Translations under genes and position numbers: made by a program
The notes under the pieces: generated by a model
Told to the model about the DNA's origin: nothing
Database searches by the model: none
The model's input: only the letters and a program-made list of their open reading frames with translations
Source of the DNA: Siccibacter turicensis LMG 23730
GTDB taxonomy: Bacteria; Pseudomonadota; Gammaproteobacteria; Enterobacterales; Enterobacteriaceae
DNA length: 64,000 bases
Direction of reading: 5' to 3'
Assembly: GCF_000463155.2 (NCBI RefSeq)
Contig: NZ_AWFZ01000061.1
Span: forward strand, 235,294-299,293
In this document: positions 46,639 to 56,087 of the stretch, piece by piece
Layout of the letters: the number at the start of each line of letters is the position of its first letter
How positions within the stretch are numbered: position 1 is the stretch's first letter

Positions 46639-47037
46639 CTATTTACGCAGCATATCGCCGTTGGTTTTAGGCGAGATCATATGCTGCTCCCCGCCGCCGA
46701 TGGCGCCAACGCTACCGACGTTCCCCCCGCTCAACATGCCGCCCTGGTTGTTGGGCAGGAGCTGCTGAGACCGGGGGTTCAGCTCCCCCTGCTGTATGCG
46801 CCGGGTGTTATTGTTGATCTGTGATTCCAGATGCTGCTGCTGCACCTGCGTCTGGTTTTTTAGCTGCTGGTTAAGCATCCCTTTCTGCTGAATTTGTTGG
46901 GACTGCATCTGGGTCTGCATCCGTTGCTGGCTCGGGTTCTGATACCCAGGCAGGTTCGGGTTGTTGGTGGGGTTATCAAGCGGCTGTGCGAGCGCCGTAA
47001 ACGGCAGCAGTGCCGTCAGTAGAAGTAGCTTTCTCAT
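46639..47037 (-). CDS. yhhA: YhhA, DUF2756 secreted Gln/Asn-rich protein
   Basis: 132 residues from ATG 47037, which has AGGAGG at 8 bp; an ATG two codons upstream is too near that site. Signal peptide [19 protein letters not shown], then a Gln/Met/Asn-rich low-complexity region ([18 protein letters not shown]), as in E. coli YhhA (146 residues). Function unknown. Antisense to ugpQ's end and divergent from ggt. Confidence 0.88.
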   Translation of the reverse strand: MRKLLLLTALLPFTALAQPLDNPTNNPNLPGYQNPSQQRMQTQMQSQQIQQKGMLNQQLKNQTQVQQQHLESQINNNTRRIQQGELNPRSQQLLPNNQGGMLSGGNVGSVGAIGGGEQHMISPKTNGDMLRK

Positions 47038-47161
47038 CGTCATTTCCTCCTCGTGGGGGATCCTTTCAGTGTATCCCTTCTGCGCCGTAACGGTGATCTT
47101 TTCAGAGTTGTGAACCAGACTTGAAGCGGGGAAAGCCTCCCCTGGCCTGAGGAGCAGATGA

Positions 47162-48913
47162 ATGATGATGAACCGCAGCGCGGCGCGACTGGTCGCTATT
47201 GTGATGTTAACGGCGGGGGGATGCTTTGGCGTCACGGCGGCACCGGCACCCGCGTCACCCGTCTCGTACGGTGTAGAAAAAGATATTTTCCATCCGGTCA
47301 CCGCGCAGCAGGGCATGGTGGCGTCGGTGGATGCCACCGCCACCCGCGTCGGGGTGGATATTCTGAAACAGGGCGGTAACGCGGTGGATGCCGCGGTAGC
47401 AGTCGGCTTCGCGCTGGCCGTGACCCATCCTCAGGCCGGGAATCTGGGCGGCGGCGGCTTTATGATGCTGCGCACCGCCGACGGTAAAACCACGGCGATT
47501 GATTTTCGCGAAATGGCGCCGCAGCAGGCCAGCCGCGATATGTTCCTTGATGATAAGGGCAATCCCGACAGTAAAAAGTCGCTGACCTCGCATCTGGCCA
47601 CCGGTACGCCGGGCACCGTTGCCGGGTTTGCGCTGGCGCTGGAGAAGTACGGATCGCTGCCGCTCAATAAGGTCATGCAGCCCGCCATTACGCTGGCACG
47701 GGATGGCATCTGGGTGAATGACGCCCTGGCATTCGATCTCAAAACCTACGGCGTGGAAACCCTGGTAAATCACCCTAACAGCAAAGCGATCTTCTGGAGC
47801 GTGGGCGACAACCCGCTGCAAAAAGGCGACAAGCTGGTGCAGGAGAATCTCGCCAAAAGCCTGGAGATGATTGCCGAAAACGGCCCAGACGCGTTCTACA
47901 AAGGGGCGATTGCCGATCGGATAGCCGACGAGATGGCGAAAAACGGCGGGTTGATTACCAAAGCCGACCTCGCCGCTTACAAAGCGGTGGAGCGCACGCC
48001 GATTGGCGGCACCTACCGTGGCTATGAGGTGTTCTCTATGCCGCCGCCGTCCTCCGGCGGGATCCATATCGTGCAGATCCTGAATATCCTGGAGAACTTC
48101 GACCTGGCGAAATACGGCTTTGGCAGCGCGGATGCGATGCATCTGGTCGCCGAAGCGGAAAAGTACGCCTACGCTGACCGTTCCGAATACCTCGGCGACC
48201 CGGATTTCGTGAAGGTGCCGTGGCATGCGCTGACCAGCAAAGCCTATGCGAAGTCGCTGGCGCAGAAAATCGACCTGCAGAAAGCGGTGGCTTCCAGCAC
48301 CATCAAACCGGGCGATCTCGCCCCGTATGAGAGTAACCAGACCACGCACTTCTCGGTGGTGGACAAGCAGGGTAACGCCGTCGCGGTGACCTATACGCTG
48401 AACACCACCTTCGGCTCGGGGATTGTGGCGGGGGATACCGGTATTCTGCTGAATAACGAGATGGACGACTTCTCCGCGAAGCCCGGCGTGCCGAACGTGT
48501 ATGGGCTGGTCGGCGGGGATGCTAACGCGGTTGGGCCGAACAAGCGGCCGCTCTCGTCGATGTCGCCGACCATCGTGGTTAAAAACGGTAAAACCTGGCT
48601 GGTAACCGGCAGCCCCGGCGGCAGCCGTATTATCACCACCGTGCTTCAGATGGTGCTTAATACCGTTGATTTCGGGATGAACGTTGCCGAAGCGACCAAC
48701 GCGCCGCGTTTCCATCATCAGTGGTTGCCGGACGAGCTGCGCGTCGAGAAAGGCTTCAGCCCGGATACCCTGCGGATCCTGAAAGAGAAGGGACAAAACG
48801 TGGCGGTGAAAGATGTGATGGGCAGCACCCAGAGCATTATGATCGTTGAGGACGGTACGCGTTACGGCGCCTCCGACCCGCGCACCGTTGACGATCTTAC
48901 TGCCGGATATTAA
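47162..48913 (+). CDS. ggt: Gamma-glutamyltranspeptidase (glutathione hydrolase)
   Basis: Periplasmic N-terminal nucleophile enzyme hydrolysing glutathione and transferring gamma-glutamyl groups. 583 residues (E. coli 580). Signal peptide to the APA region near residue 30. Self-cleavage is expected before Thr394 in [10 protein letters not shown], giving large and small subunits. Substrate motifs [10 protein letters not shown] and [10 protein letters not shown] are intact. Three consecutive ATGs at 47162-47170 leave the exact start open by two codons. Confidence 0.96.
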   Translation: MMMNRSAARLVAIVMLTAGGCFGVTAAPAPASPVSYGVEKDIFHPVTAQQGMVASVDATATRVGVDILKQGGNAVDAAVAVGFALAVTHPQAGNLGGGGFMMLRTADGKTTAIDFREMAPQQASRDMFLDDKGNPDSKKSLTSHLATGTPGTVAGFALALEKYGSLPLNKVMQPAITLARDGIWVNDALAFDLKTYGVETLVNHPNSKAIFWSVGDNPLQKGDKLVQENLAKSLEMIAENGPDAFYKGAIADRIADEMAKNGGLITKADLAAYKAVERTPIGGTYRGYEVFSMPPPSSGGIHIVQILNILENFDLAKYGFGSADAMHLVAEAEKYAYADRSEYLGDPDFVKVPWHALTSKAYAKSLAQKIDLQKAVASSTIKPGDLAPYESNQTTHFSVVDKQGNAVAVTYTLNTTFGSGIVAGDTGILLNNEMDDFSAKPGVPNVYGLVGGDANAVGPNKRPLSSMSPTIVVKNGKTWLVTGSPGGSRIITTVLQMVLNTVDFGMNVAEATNAPRFHHQWLPDELRVEKGFSPDTLRILKEKGQNVAVKDVMGSTQSIMIVEDGTRYGASDPRTVDDLTAGY

Positions 48914-48919
48914 TCACCC

Positions 48920-48962
48920 TGCCGCACGGTTATTATTCATCAGGATAATGATACGTGCGGCA
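48920..48962. repeat. Inverted repeat downstream of ggt
   Basis: TGCCGCACG (48920-48928) and CGTGCGGCA (48954-48962) form a perfect 9-bp stem around an AT-rich 25-nt loop, starting 7 bp after the ggt stop. The rest of the gap to 49103 shows nothing convincing. Confidence 0.5.
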
Positions 48963-49103
48963 TATTATGACGTGGTTAACCAGCGTGTCGGGGAAATGAT
49001 AATTTCGGAAAAGTATGGCGCAGGATGTTTTAAGGTAAATTACGCTGTCATTCCGCGTTATTCCCTGAAATATAAACGACGTGCAACCAATTAACAGCAG
49101 CAA

Positions 49104-49133
49104 AAAGGCCGGATAGCCAGCTATCCGGCCTTT
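49104..49133. terminator. Bidirectional terminator between ggt and yhhY
   Basis: 13-bp perfect stem AAAGGCCGGATAG/CTATCCGGCCTTT with loop CCAG. Confidence 0.9.
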
Positions 49134-49137
49134 ATCA

Positions 49138-49635
49138 TTAATGGGGTTTCATGCGCGCCATATAATACGCATCAATATATTCCCCGTCCCGCAGGCCGTA
49201 GCGTTTGCCGGTGCCTTCTATCTCGAAACCGAATTTGCGATATACCGCAATCGCCGGCGCGTTATCGACAAACACCGTCAATTCAATACGTTCCACGCGC
49301 AGCCAGTTGTCGCACAGGTCGATCATCTCTCCCAGCAGCGCGCTGGCCACGCCGCGGTTGCCGAAGGCGGGATCGACACAGATGCCGAAGCTGGCGGTGT
49401 GGCTGCGACGCGGACGTGGGGGCACCTGCATCGCCAGATGCCCGACGAGCTGACCATCAATGCAGGCGACCAGCTGGCGCTGATCGCTCGGGAGCGGATG
49501 CATTCGCTCCTCCCACATCTGAAGAGAAGGGTGTGGCACCTGCAGGGTGTTGCGGATCACCTCCGGTAGCGTAAACAGACGATGCACTGCCGCGACGTCG
49601 GTTTTCTCTGCATGGCGAATCACGATTTCACACAT
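49138..49635 (-). CDS. yhhY: YhhY/AaaT, GNAT-family amino-acid N-acetyltransferase
   Basis: 165 residues (E. coli 162). E. coli AaaT acetylates L-phenylalanine, L-methionine and related compounds. Acetyl-CoA loop FGNRGVASALLGEMI, and ELTVFVDNAPAIAVYRKFGF with the usual GNAT C-terminal block. ryhB is transcribed divergently upstream, as in E. coli. Confidence 0.93.
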   Translation of the reverse strand: MCEIVIRHAEKTDVAAVHRLFTLPEVIRNTLQVPHPSLQMWEERMHPLPSDQRQLVACIDGQLVGHLAMQVPPRPRRSHTASFGICVDPAFGNRGVASALLGEMIDLCDNWLRVERIELTVFVDNAPAIAVYRKFGFEIEGTGKRYGLRDGEYIDAYYMARMKPH

Positions 49636-49721
49636 CCTTTTCTCCTCAATGAGTTACGGAAATCCCTTTAAACATCATTGACTTTAGCAGGCCAGTCAAC
49701 GCATTTTTTTTAAAAAAGTGC

Positions 49722-49752
49722 TGGACACATGCGAATGATAATGATTATTATT
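49722..49752 (+). promoter_or_regulatory. ryhB promoter with Fur box
   Basis: TGGACA (49722-49727) and TTATTA (49745-49750) with 17-bp spacer. The 19-bp Fur box AATGATAAT-G-ATTATTATT (49734-49752) covers the -10, so iron-loaded Fur would block transcription. Confidence 0.88.
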
Positions 49753-49757
49753 GCCAT

Positions 49758-49852
49758 GCGTTCAGGGGATACCCCAACGGAGAACCTGAAAGCACGACAT
49801 TGCTCACATTGCTTCCAGTATTTCTTAGCCAGCCGGGTGCTGGCTTTTTTTT
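49758..49852 (+). ncRNA. ryhB: RyhB small RNA
   Basis: Hfq-dependent sRNA that lowers synthesis of iron-using proteins when iron is scarce. The core GAACCTGAAAGCACGACATT followed by GCTCACATTGCTTCCAG (about 49781-49818) matches E. coli RyhB base for base. The terminator AGCCAGC-CGGGT-GCTGGCT (49827-49845) plus eight T is also conserved. The first ~23 nt diverge but still form a hairpin (AGGGGAT/ACCCC region). The start 49758 is inferred from the promoter. Location between yhhY and yhhX matches E. coli. Confidence 0.93.
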
Positions 49853-49904
49853 GCGTGAAATCTGCGCAGGGGCGCGGGCGATGTCGCCCGGCCAGGGAAG
49901 GGGA

Positions 49905-50561
49905 TCAGCTTTTCTGACGGCTCTTTTGCGCCGGGGCAGGCTCGTCGACTACCGGTTCCGGTGCCAGATCGATAACATTGGTTTTTTTCTCGGCCGCAGG
50001 CTGCATGAGCGCTTTCCCGATAAACACGCCGCCTTTTTTAATCGCCAGCGCGGTATAGCTCATGGCGCCATTCAGAATGCCGTTCTCGTAGATGTCGATG
50101 CTGTCGGAGCTGCACTCGCCGTTCACCGTACCGTCGATGATCAGTTCGCGACAGGTGATGTTGCCCTGCACCAGACCGTTACGCATGATTTTGATGATAC
50201 CGCCGCTGGATTCAATATTGCCGCGCACTTCGCCATAGATGTAAACCTGGCCGCTGGCGATGATATTGCCCTCGAAGCGGACTTCGCTCGAGATCACGGT
50301 ATTATTCTGTTTCTCTTCGCGCGGGGTCTCTTTTTCTACCGCCGCAGGCGCTACCACAATGGTATTCTGAGGTTCTGCCGTAGGGCTCTTATTTTTTCCA
50401 AACATAATCAAAACTCGCTGTTGAAAGCCGTGTAACAAAAAAGCGATGAGCGCCAGCGCCACGGGCAATATTGCCCAGGGCGAACCGGAAACACACCAGG
50501 TAAATAGCGCCAGCGACCAGCAACATAGCCCCGCGTTTAAAAAATAATGAACTCGTTCCAT
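49905..50561 (-). CDS. Membrane-anchored bactofilin (CcmA-like)
   Basis: 218 residues. Two hydrophobic helices (about 7-25 and 29-46) precede a cytoplasmic bactofilin beta-helix (about 88-180) with repeats such as GNIIASGQVYIYGEVRGNIE. A charged tail rich in Pro/Lys follows. Resembles CcmA of Proteus mirabilis, which affects cell shape and swarming. An internal ATG at residue 53 (MFGKNKSPTAE, 50405) could give a soluble form lacking the membrane part. It sits between ryhB and yhhX, where E. coli K-12 has no such gene. Confidence 0.85.
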   Translation of the reverse strand: MERVHYFLNAGLCCWSLALFTWCVSGSPWAILPVALALIAFLLHGFQQRVLIMFGKNKSPTAEPQNTIVVAPAAVEKETPREEKQNNTVISSEVRFEGNIIASGQVYIYGEVRGNIESSGGIIKIMRNGLVQGNITCRELIIDGTVNGECSSDSIDIYENGILNGAMSYTALAIKKGGVFIGKALMQPAAEKKTNVIDLAPEPVVDEPAPAQKSRQKS

Positions 50562-50800
50562 GTTAATCCGATCACACGTGCGGCCTGCGGTAATAAATGA
50601 AAGTGTAACAATCAGTCAGGGCCGGCAGACTATCACGCAGGCGTGTGGTTTCCTACCGCTAATAACGCCATATTTGGACTGGATTATTATTCTGTCGAAT
50701 ACAACACGTTAATTGCTGATATTCCGCGAATTGAGCCGACGCTGGCAACAAATTAAGATTGTGACTAAGGTTGCTGGACGGCATGAAATAAGGAGCCCCT

Positions 50801-51838
50801 ATGACACTGCACTGCGCCTGGATTGGATTTGGAAAAAGCACCACCCGTTATCATCTGCCTTACGTGCTCAACCGCAAAGATACGCTGCACGTTGCCCACA
50901 TTTACCGCCGCCATCAGAAACCGGCCGAGCAGGAGCCGCAGTATCAGGGCATTCACTTTACCAGCGATCTGAACGACATCCTCAACGACCCGCAGGTTAA
51001 GCTGGTGGTGGTCTGCACCCACGCCGACAGCCATTTCGACTATGCGCGTCAGGCGCTGGAAGCCGGTAAAAACGTGCTGGTGGAAAAACCGTTCACCATG
51101 ACCCTTGCCGAAGCGCGCACGCTGTATGAACTGGCCGCGCGTAAAGGGCTTATCGTCACGCCGTACCAGAACCGCCGCTTTGACGCCTGCTTCCTGACGA
51201 CCAAAAAAGTCATCGAGAGCGGCAAGCTGGGCGAGATTGTCGAGATTGAAAGCCACTTCGACTATTACCGCCCGGAGGCACCGACTAACCCCGGCAAACC
51301 CCAGGACGGCATGTTCTTTGGCCTTGGCGTACACACCCTTGACCAGATCATCTCCCTGTTTGGCCGACCGCAGCACGTGTCATACGACATTCGCAGCCTG
51401 CGTAACCCGGCGAATCCGGACGATACCTTCGAAGCGCAGCTGTTTTACGGGCGCCTGAAAGCCATCGTCAAAACCAGTCACCTGGTGAAAATCGACTATC
51501 CGAAATTTATTGTCCACGGCACCAAAGGATCGTTTATCCGCTACGGCATCGACCAGCAGGAAACCAGCCTCAAAGCCGGGATTATGCCGGGCGAACCGGG
51601 CTTTGCCGCGAACGAGGCGGTGGGGCAGCTGGAGTACGTTAACGATGCGGGCGAGACGGTGCGCGAAGAGGTGGCGTCGGAAACCGGCGATTACGGTCGG
51701 GTCTACGACGCGCTGTATGACGCCATTCTCCACGGGAAGGAAAACTACATCAGGGAAACTGACGTTCTGACCAACCTTGAGATCCTCGAACGCGGGTTTG
51801 CACAGCCGTCACCCGCCACCGTGGCCTTAACGAAATAA
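50801..51838 (+). CDS. yhhX: YhhX, Gfo/Idh/MocA-family oxidoreductase
   Basis: 345 residues as in E. coli. N-terminal NAD(P) Rossmann turn in WIGFGKSTTRYHLP, then the family motif VEKPFTMTLAEA (EKP) near residue 95. Substrate unknown. ATG 50801 follows AGGAG. Confidence 0.94.
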   Translation: MTLHCAWIGFGKSTTRYHLPYVLNRKDTLHVAHIYRRHQKPAEQEPQYQGIHFTSDLNDILNDPQVKLVVVCTHADSHFDYARQALEAGKNVLVEKPFTMTLAEARTLYELAARKGLIVTPYQNRRFDACFLTTKKVIESGKLGEIVEIESHFDYYRPEAPTNPGKPQDGMFFGLGVHTLDQIISLFGRPQHVSYDIRSLRNPANPDDTFEAQLFYGRLKAIVKTSHLVKIDYPKFIVHGTKGSFIRYGIDQQETSLKAGIMPGEPGFAANEAVGQLEYVNDAGETVREEVASETGDYGRVYDALYDAILHGKENYIRETDVLTNLEILERGFAQPSPATVALTK

Positions 51839-51984
51839 GTCCAACAGGCTCCTCATAAGTCGTTCATAAAATTTGAACAGAGGAGTCAATTTTCACCCTC
51901 TATCATCCTGAGCCGTTCACGTCCACACTACATCTATCGAAACGAACAACGACCTGATCGCTCAGGTTAAACGAGGGTAATAAA

Positions 51985-52680
51985 ATGATTTTCTTACGTA
52001 AAGCTGAAGAACGTGGTCACGCAAATCATGGTTGGCTGGACTCATGGCATACCTTTTCGTTCGCCAATTACTACGATCCAAATTTTATGGGCTTCTCGGC
52101 ACTGCGCGTGATTAACGATGACGTCGTCGAAGCTGGCCAGGGGTTTGGTACCCACCCGCACAAAGACATGGAGATCCTGACCTATGTGCTGGAAGGCGCG
52201 GTAGAACACGAAGACAGCATGGGCAACAAAGAGCAGGTGCCTGCCGGTGAGTTCCAGATTATGAGCGCCGGTACCGGGGTGCGTCACTCGGAGTACAACC
52301 CGAGCAAAACCGACCGCCTGCGTCTGTATCAGATCTGGATTATCCCGGAAACCACCGGCATCACGCCGCGCTACGAGCAGCGCCGCTTCGATGCGGACCA
52401 GGGTCGCCAGCTGGTGCTCTCGCCGGATGCCCGCGACGGGTCGCTGAAAGTGCATCAGGATATGGAGCTGTCACGCTGGGCGATGCGTAAAGACGAGCAG
52501 AGTGTTTACCAGATTGCCGCCGAACGTCGCGTCTGGATCCAGGTGGTGAAAGGCAACGTCTCCGTGAACGGCACCAAAGCCGGTACCAGCGATGGCCTGG
52601 CGATCTGGGATGAGCAGGCGCTCTCTCTGCACGCCGACAGCGACAGCGAAATTCTGCTGTTCGATCTGCCGCCGGTATAA
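51985..52680 (+). CDS. yhhW: YhhW, pirin-family quercetin 2,3-dioxygenase
   Basis: 231 residues as in E. coli, bicupin fold. Metal ligands His57, His59, His101 and Glu103 are all present (GTHPHKDME and GVRHSEYNPS). E. coli YhhW opens the flavonol quercetin in vitro. With padC, it gives this region two genes acting on plant phenolics, though they are 34 kb apart. Confidence 0.95.
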   Translation: MIFLRKAEERGHANHGWLDSWHTFSFANYYDPNFMGFSALRVINDDVVEAGQGFGTHPHKDMEILTYVLEGAVEHEDSMGNKEQVPAGEFQIMSAGTGVRHSEYNPSKTDRLRLYQIWIIPETTGITPRYEQRRFDADQGRQLVLSPDARDGSLKVHQDMELSRWAMRKDEQSVYQIAAERRVWIQVVKGNVSVNGTKAGTSDGLAIWDEQALSLHADSDSEILLFDLPPV

Positions 52681-52695
52681 TGGGTAAATAAATCC

Positions 52696-52725
52696 GCAAC
52701 CTCTCTGTGCAAACAGGGAGGTTGC
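52696..52725 (+). terminator. Hairpin between yhhW and gntR
   Basis: 12-bp stem GCAACCTCTCTG/CAGGGAGGTTGC with one G-U pair; the T-run is poor, so it may only attenuate. Confidence 0.5.
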
Positions 52726-52778
52726 GCGTTCTCCATGGTAAACTGAGGAAATCTTTCCCTTTTAAGCCATTCAGGACG

Positions 52779-53774
52779 ATGAAAAAGAAAAGACCGGTAC
52801 TTCAGGATGTGGCAGATCGCGTTGGCGTGACCAAAATGACGGTCAGCCGTTTTTTGCGCAACCCGGAACAGGTCTCGGTGGCCTTACGCAGTAAGATCGC
52901 CGCCGCACTGGATGAGCTTGGCTACATTCCCAATCGCGCCCCCGACATTCTCTCCAACGCCACCAGCCGGGCTATCGGCGTGCTGCTTCCCTCCTTAACG
53001 AACCAGGTGTTTGCCGAAGTGCTGCGCGGTATCGAAAGCGTCACCGACGCACACGGCTACCAGACCATGCTGGCGCACTACGGCTACAAACCTGAGCTGG
53101 AAGAGAAACGTCTGGAGTCGATGCTGTCCTGGAATATTGACGGGCTGGTGCTGACCGAACGCACCCACACCCCGCGCACGCTCAAGATGATTGAGGTTGC
53201 CGGTATTCCGGTGGTGGAGCTGATGGACAGCGTCTCGCCGTGCCTGGATATCGCCGTTGGCTTCGACAACTTCGAAGCCGCGCGCCAGATGACCGCCGCC
53301 ATGATTGCCCGCGGGCATCGCCATGTGGCCTATCTCGGCGCACGTCTGGATGAGCGCACCATCATTAAACAGCAGGGATACGAGCAGGCGATGCGCGATG
53401 CGGGTCTGGCGCCCAACAGCGTCATGGACGAGCACTCGTCGTCTTACTCCTCCGGCATCGAGCTGTTTCGCCGGGCGCGCCGCGAGTACCCGCAGCTTAA
53501 CGGCGTCTTCTGTACCAACGATGACCTGGCGGTCGGCGCGGCCTTCGAGTGCCAGCGCCTGGGACTGCGCATTCCGCAGGACATGGCGGTGGCCGGCTTC
53601 CACGGTCACGATATTGGTCAGGTGATGGAACCGCTGCTCGCCAGCGTACTGACGCCGCGTGAACGGATGGGACGTATCGGTGCCGAACGGCTGCTGGCGC
53701 GGGTGCGCGGTGAAATAGTGTCGCCTAAAATGTTAGATTTAGGTTTCACGCTGTCGCCGGGCGGATCGATCTGA
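52779..53774 (+). CDS. gntR: GntR, gluconate repressor (LacI family)
   Basis: 331 residues from ATG 52779 (MKKKRPVLQDVADRVGVTKM), E. coli length. LacI-type HTH at residues 8-27 with VTKMTVSRFLRNPEQVS, then a periplasmic-binding-like domain sensing gluconate. Represses gntKU and related Entner-Doudoroff genes. Operators are visible before gntK. Confidence 0.97.
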   Translation: MKKKRPVLQDVADRVGVTKMTVSRFLRNPEQVSVALRSKIAAALDELGYIPNRAPDILSNATSRAIGVLLPSLTNQVFAEVLRGIESVTDAHGYQTMLAHYGYKPELEEKRLESMLSWNIDGLVLTERTHTPRTLKMIEVAGIPVVELMDSVSPCLDIAVGFDNFEAARQMTAAMIARGHRHVAYLGARLDERTIIKQQGYEQAMRDAGLAPNSVMDEHSSSYSSGIELFRRARREYPQLNGVFCTNDDLAVGAAFECQRLGLRIPQDMAVAGFHGHDIGQVMEPLLASVLTPRERMGRIGAERLLARVRGEIVSPKMLDLGFTLSPGGSI

Positions 53775-53784
53775 CGCTAACAAA

Positions 53785-53800
53785 TTTGATGTAGTTCACA
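53785..53800 (+). promoter_or_regulatory. CRP site upstream of gntK
   Basis: TTTGA-N6-TCACA, one mismatch from the CRP core TGTGA-N6-TCACA, 70 bp before the GntR operators. E. coli gntKU is CRP-activated. Confidence 0.6.
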
Positions 53801-53854
53801 CTTATTCACTTTCCCCGCGCCGGGTTGTTGCTTACCCTGGCTGGCAGCATGACA

Positions 53855-53883
53855 ATGTTACCGATAACTGTTACCCGTAACAT
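53855..53883 (+). promoter_or_regulatory. Tandem GntR operators of gntKU
   Basis: TGTTACCGATAACT (53856-53869) and TGTTACCCGTAACA (53869-53882) share one base. Both match the GntR consensus palindrome. Confidence 0.88.
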
Positions 53884-53918
53884 TTCAACTTTCTCACGGT
53901 GCCACCAGGAGCGACGCG

Positions 53919-54440
53919 ATGAGCACGACCAATCATGACCACCATATTTACATCCTGATGGGTGTTTCCGGCAGCGGTAAATCCGTGACTGCCCGTGAAG
54001 TGGCGTACAAGCTACAGGCCGCTTTCCTCGATGGCGACTTCCTGCATCCGCGCAGCAACATTATGAAGATGTCATCCGGCGAACCGCTCAACGATGACGA
54101 CCGCAAACCGTGGCTTCAGGCGCTGAACGACGCCGCGTTTGCCATGCAGCGCACTAATGAAGTGTCGCTGATTGTCTGCTCGGCGCTGAAAAAGCACTAC
54201 CGCGACCAGCTGCGTGCTGGCAACCCGAACCTCTCCTTTATCTATCTGAAAGGCGATATGGAAACCATCGGCGAGCGCCTGAAGGCGCGTAAAGGCCACT
54301 TCTTCAAGCCGCAGATGCTGCAAACCCAGTTCGCCACCCTCGAAGAGCCGGGTGCCGACGAACCGGACGTGCTGGTAGTGAACATTAACCAGCCGGTAGA
54401 TGCCGTTGTTGCCGACATGATTGCCCTGATAAAAAAATAA
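53919..54440 (+). CDS. gntK: GntK, gluconokinase
   Basis: Phosphorylates gluconate to 6-phosphogluconate, entering the Entner-Doudoroff and pentose phosphate routes. 173 residues (E. coli 175). P-loop GVSGSGKS at residues 15-22, followed by FLDGDFLHPRSNIMKM. gntU begins 9 bp downstream. Confidence 0.96.
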   Translation: MSTTNHDHHIYILMGVSGSGKSVTAREVAYKLQAAFLDGDFLHPRSNIMKMSSGEPLNDDDRKPWLQALNDAAFAMQRTNEVSLIVCSALKKHYRDQLRAGNPNLSFIYLKGDMETIGERLKARKGHFFKPQMLQTQFATLEEPGADEPDVLVVNINQPVDAVVADMIALIKK

Positions 54441-54449
54441 GGCTGTAAC

Positions 54450-55790
54450 GTGAGTACATTAACGCTGGTTTTAACAGCGGCAGGTTCCGTATTGCTGCTG
54501 CTGTTTTTAGTCATGAAAGCACGGATGCACGCTTTTCTGGCTTTGATGGTGGTGTCGATTGGTGCAGGGCTGTTTTCCGGGATGCCGCTTGAGAAGATTG
54601 CGGCCACCATGGAAAAAGGGATGGGCGGTACGCTGGGCTTTCTGGCGATCGTCGTCGCGCTGGGCGCGATGTTTGGCAAAATTTTGCATGAGACCGGCGC
54701 GGTCGATCAGATTGCGGTCAAAATGCTGAAGTCGTTTGGTCACAGCCGCGCGCACTATGCGATTGGGCTGGCGGGGCTGATTTGTGCGCTGCCGCTGTTC
54801 TTCGAAGTGGCGATCGTACTGCTGATAAGCGTGGCGTTCTCAATGGCGCGCCACACCGGTACCAACCTGGTGAAGCTGGTGATCCCGCTGTTTGCCGGGG
54901 TTGCCGCCGCCGCCGCTTTCCTGCTGCCCGGTCCGGCGCCGATGCTGCTGGCGTCGCAAATGCACGCGGATTTCGGCTGGATGATCCTCATTGGCCTGTG
55001 CGCGGCCATTCCCGGCATGCTGGTCGCCGGGCCGCTCTACGGCAACTTCATCAGCAAGTTTGTCGAGTTAACCATCCCGGACGATATCTCCGAGCCGCAT
55101 CTGGGCGAGGGTAAACTGCCGTCGTTTGGCTTTAGCCTGTCGCTGATCCTGCTGCCGCTGGTGCTGGTGGGGCTAAAAACTATCGCCGCGCGCTTCGTCG
55201 CCGAGGGCACCCCGCTCTATGCATGGCTGGAGTTTATCGGCCATCCGTTTACCGCGATTCTGGTGGCCTGCCTGGTGGCGATTTACGGCCTCGCGTACCG
55301 TCAGGGAATGGCGAAAGAGAAGGTGATGGAGATCTGCGGCCACGCGTTGCAGCCGGCCGGGATTATCCTGCTGGTGATCGGCGCAGGCGGCGTCTTCAAG
55401 CAGATTCTGGTGGATTCGGGCGTGGGTCCGGCGCTGGGCGAAGCGCTGACCGGCATGGGCCTGCCCGTTGCCATCACCTGCTTTGTGCTGGCCGCTGCGG
55501 TGCGCATTATTCAGGGCTCGGCCACCGTCGCCTGCCTGACGGCGGTAGGTCTGGTGATGCCGGTTATCGAGCAGCTCCACTACTCCGGGGCGCAGCTTGC
55601 CGCGCTCTCCATCTGCATTGCCGGTGGCTCGATTGTCGTCAGCCACGTGAACGATGCCGGGTTCTGGCTGTTCGGGAAATTTACCGGCGCCACCGAAGGG
55701 CAGACGTTGAAAACCTGGACCATGATGGAAACCATCCTCGGTACCACCGGGGCCATCGTCGGCATGATGGCGTTCAGCCTGCTTAGCTAA
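54450..55790 (+). CDS. gntU: GntU, low-affinity gluconate transporter
   Basis: Inner-membrane GntP-family gluconate/proton symporter, 446 residues as in E. coli, from a GTG. About 12-14 helices, with ALPLFFEVAIVLLISVAF and RIIQGSATVACLTAVGLVMP conserved. Second gene of gntKU. Confidence 0.96.
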   Translation: MSTLTLVLTAAGSVLLLLFLVMKARMHAFLALMVVSIGAGLFSGMPLEKIAATMEKGMGGTLGFLAIVVALGAMFGKILHETGAVDQIAVKMLKSFGHSRAHYAIGLAGLICALPLFFEVAIVLLISVAFSMARHTGTNLVKLVIPLFAGVAAAAAFLLPGPAPMLLASQMHADFGWMILIGLCAAIPGMLVAGPLYGNFISKFVELTIPDDISEPHLGEGKLPSFGFSLSLILLPLVLVGLKTIAARFVAEGTPLYAWLEFIGHPFTAILVACLVAIYGLAYRQGMAKEKVMEICGHALQPAGIILLVIGAGGVFKQILVDSGVGPALGEALTGMGLPVAITCFVLAAAVRIIQGSATVACLTAVGLVMPVIEQLHYSGAQLAALSICIAGGSIVVSHVNDAGFWLFGKFTGATEGQTLKTWTMMETILGTTGAIVGMMAFSLLS

Positions 55791-55813
55791 TGCCTCGCCT
55801 GATAACACCTGTG

Positions 55814-55839
55814 AAACCCGGCCTGCGCCGGGTTTTTTT
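55814..55839 (+). terminator. gntU terminator
   Basis: ACCCGGC-CTGC-GCCGGGT stem followed by six T, 25 bp after the stop. Confidence 0.9.
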
Positions 55840-55870
55840 ATGCGTGCCCTGATGTAAAACCGATAAGGGA

Positions 55871-55918
55871 AATAACGCTATTTCGTACGTAATAAATAAC
55901 GTTATCTGATAAATAGCG
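55871..55918. repeat. Nested palindromes upstream of the sensor-domain gene
   Basis: CGCTATTT (55876-55883) and AAATAGCG (55911-55918) bracket CGTACG (55884-55889) and the 10-bp palindrome ATAACGTTAT (55896-55905). Dense symmetry in an AT-rich gap suggests an operator region. Confidence 0.45.
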
Positions 55919-56087
55919 ACGTCGCGGCAGGACGGCGAAATAAAAAAGCGATCCCTTTTCTGATATTTATCCGCACGCCCCGCCTGCCATAACGCCTTTC
56001 CAAAAAGAGACACTTTTCGCATTTCATTCTTTCATCGCCCTGCGATAATGCCCGCCTGGACGCTCCCCTGAAAATAAGGAATTCACC

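Noticed and set aside
47255-48796. 513-residue reverse-strand ORF across ggt
   Set aside because: Antisense shadow of ggt, which has its full length, signal peptide and catalytic Thr.
48920-48962. Fur box in the loop of the post-ggt inverted repeat
   Set aside because: GATAATGAT is present but the partner half-site is misspaced; no gene start follows.
48846-49094. 82-residue ORF running off the end of ggt
   Set aside because: Begins inside ggt in another frame; the portion after the ggt stop has no start with a ribosome site and no recognisable similarity.
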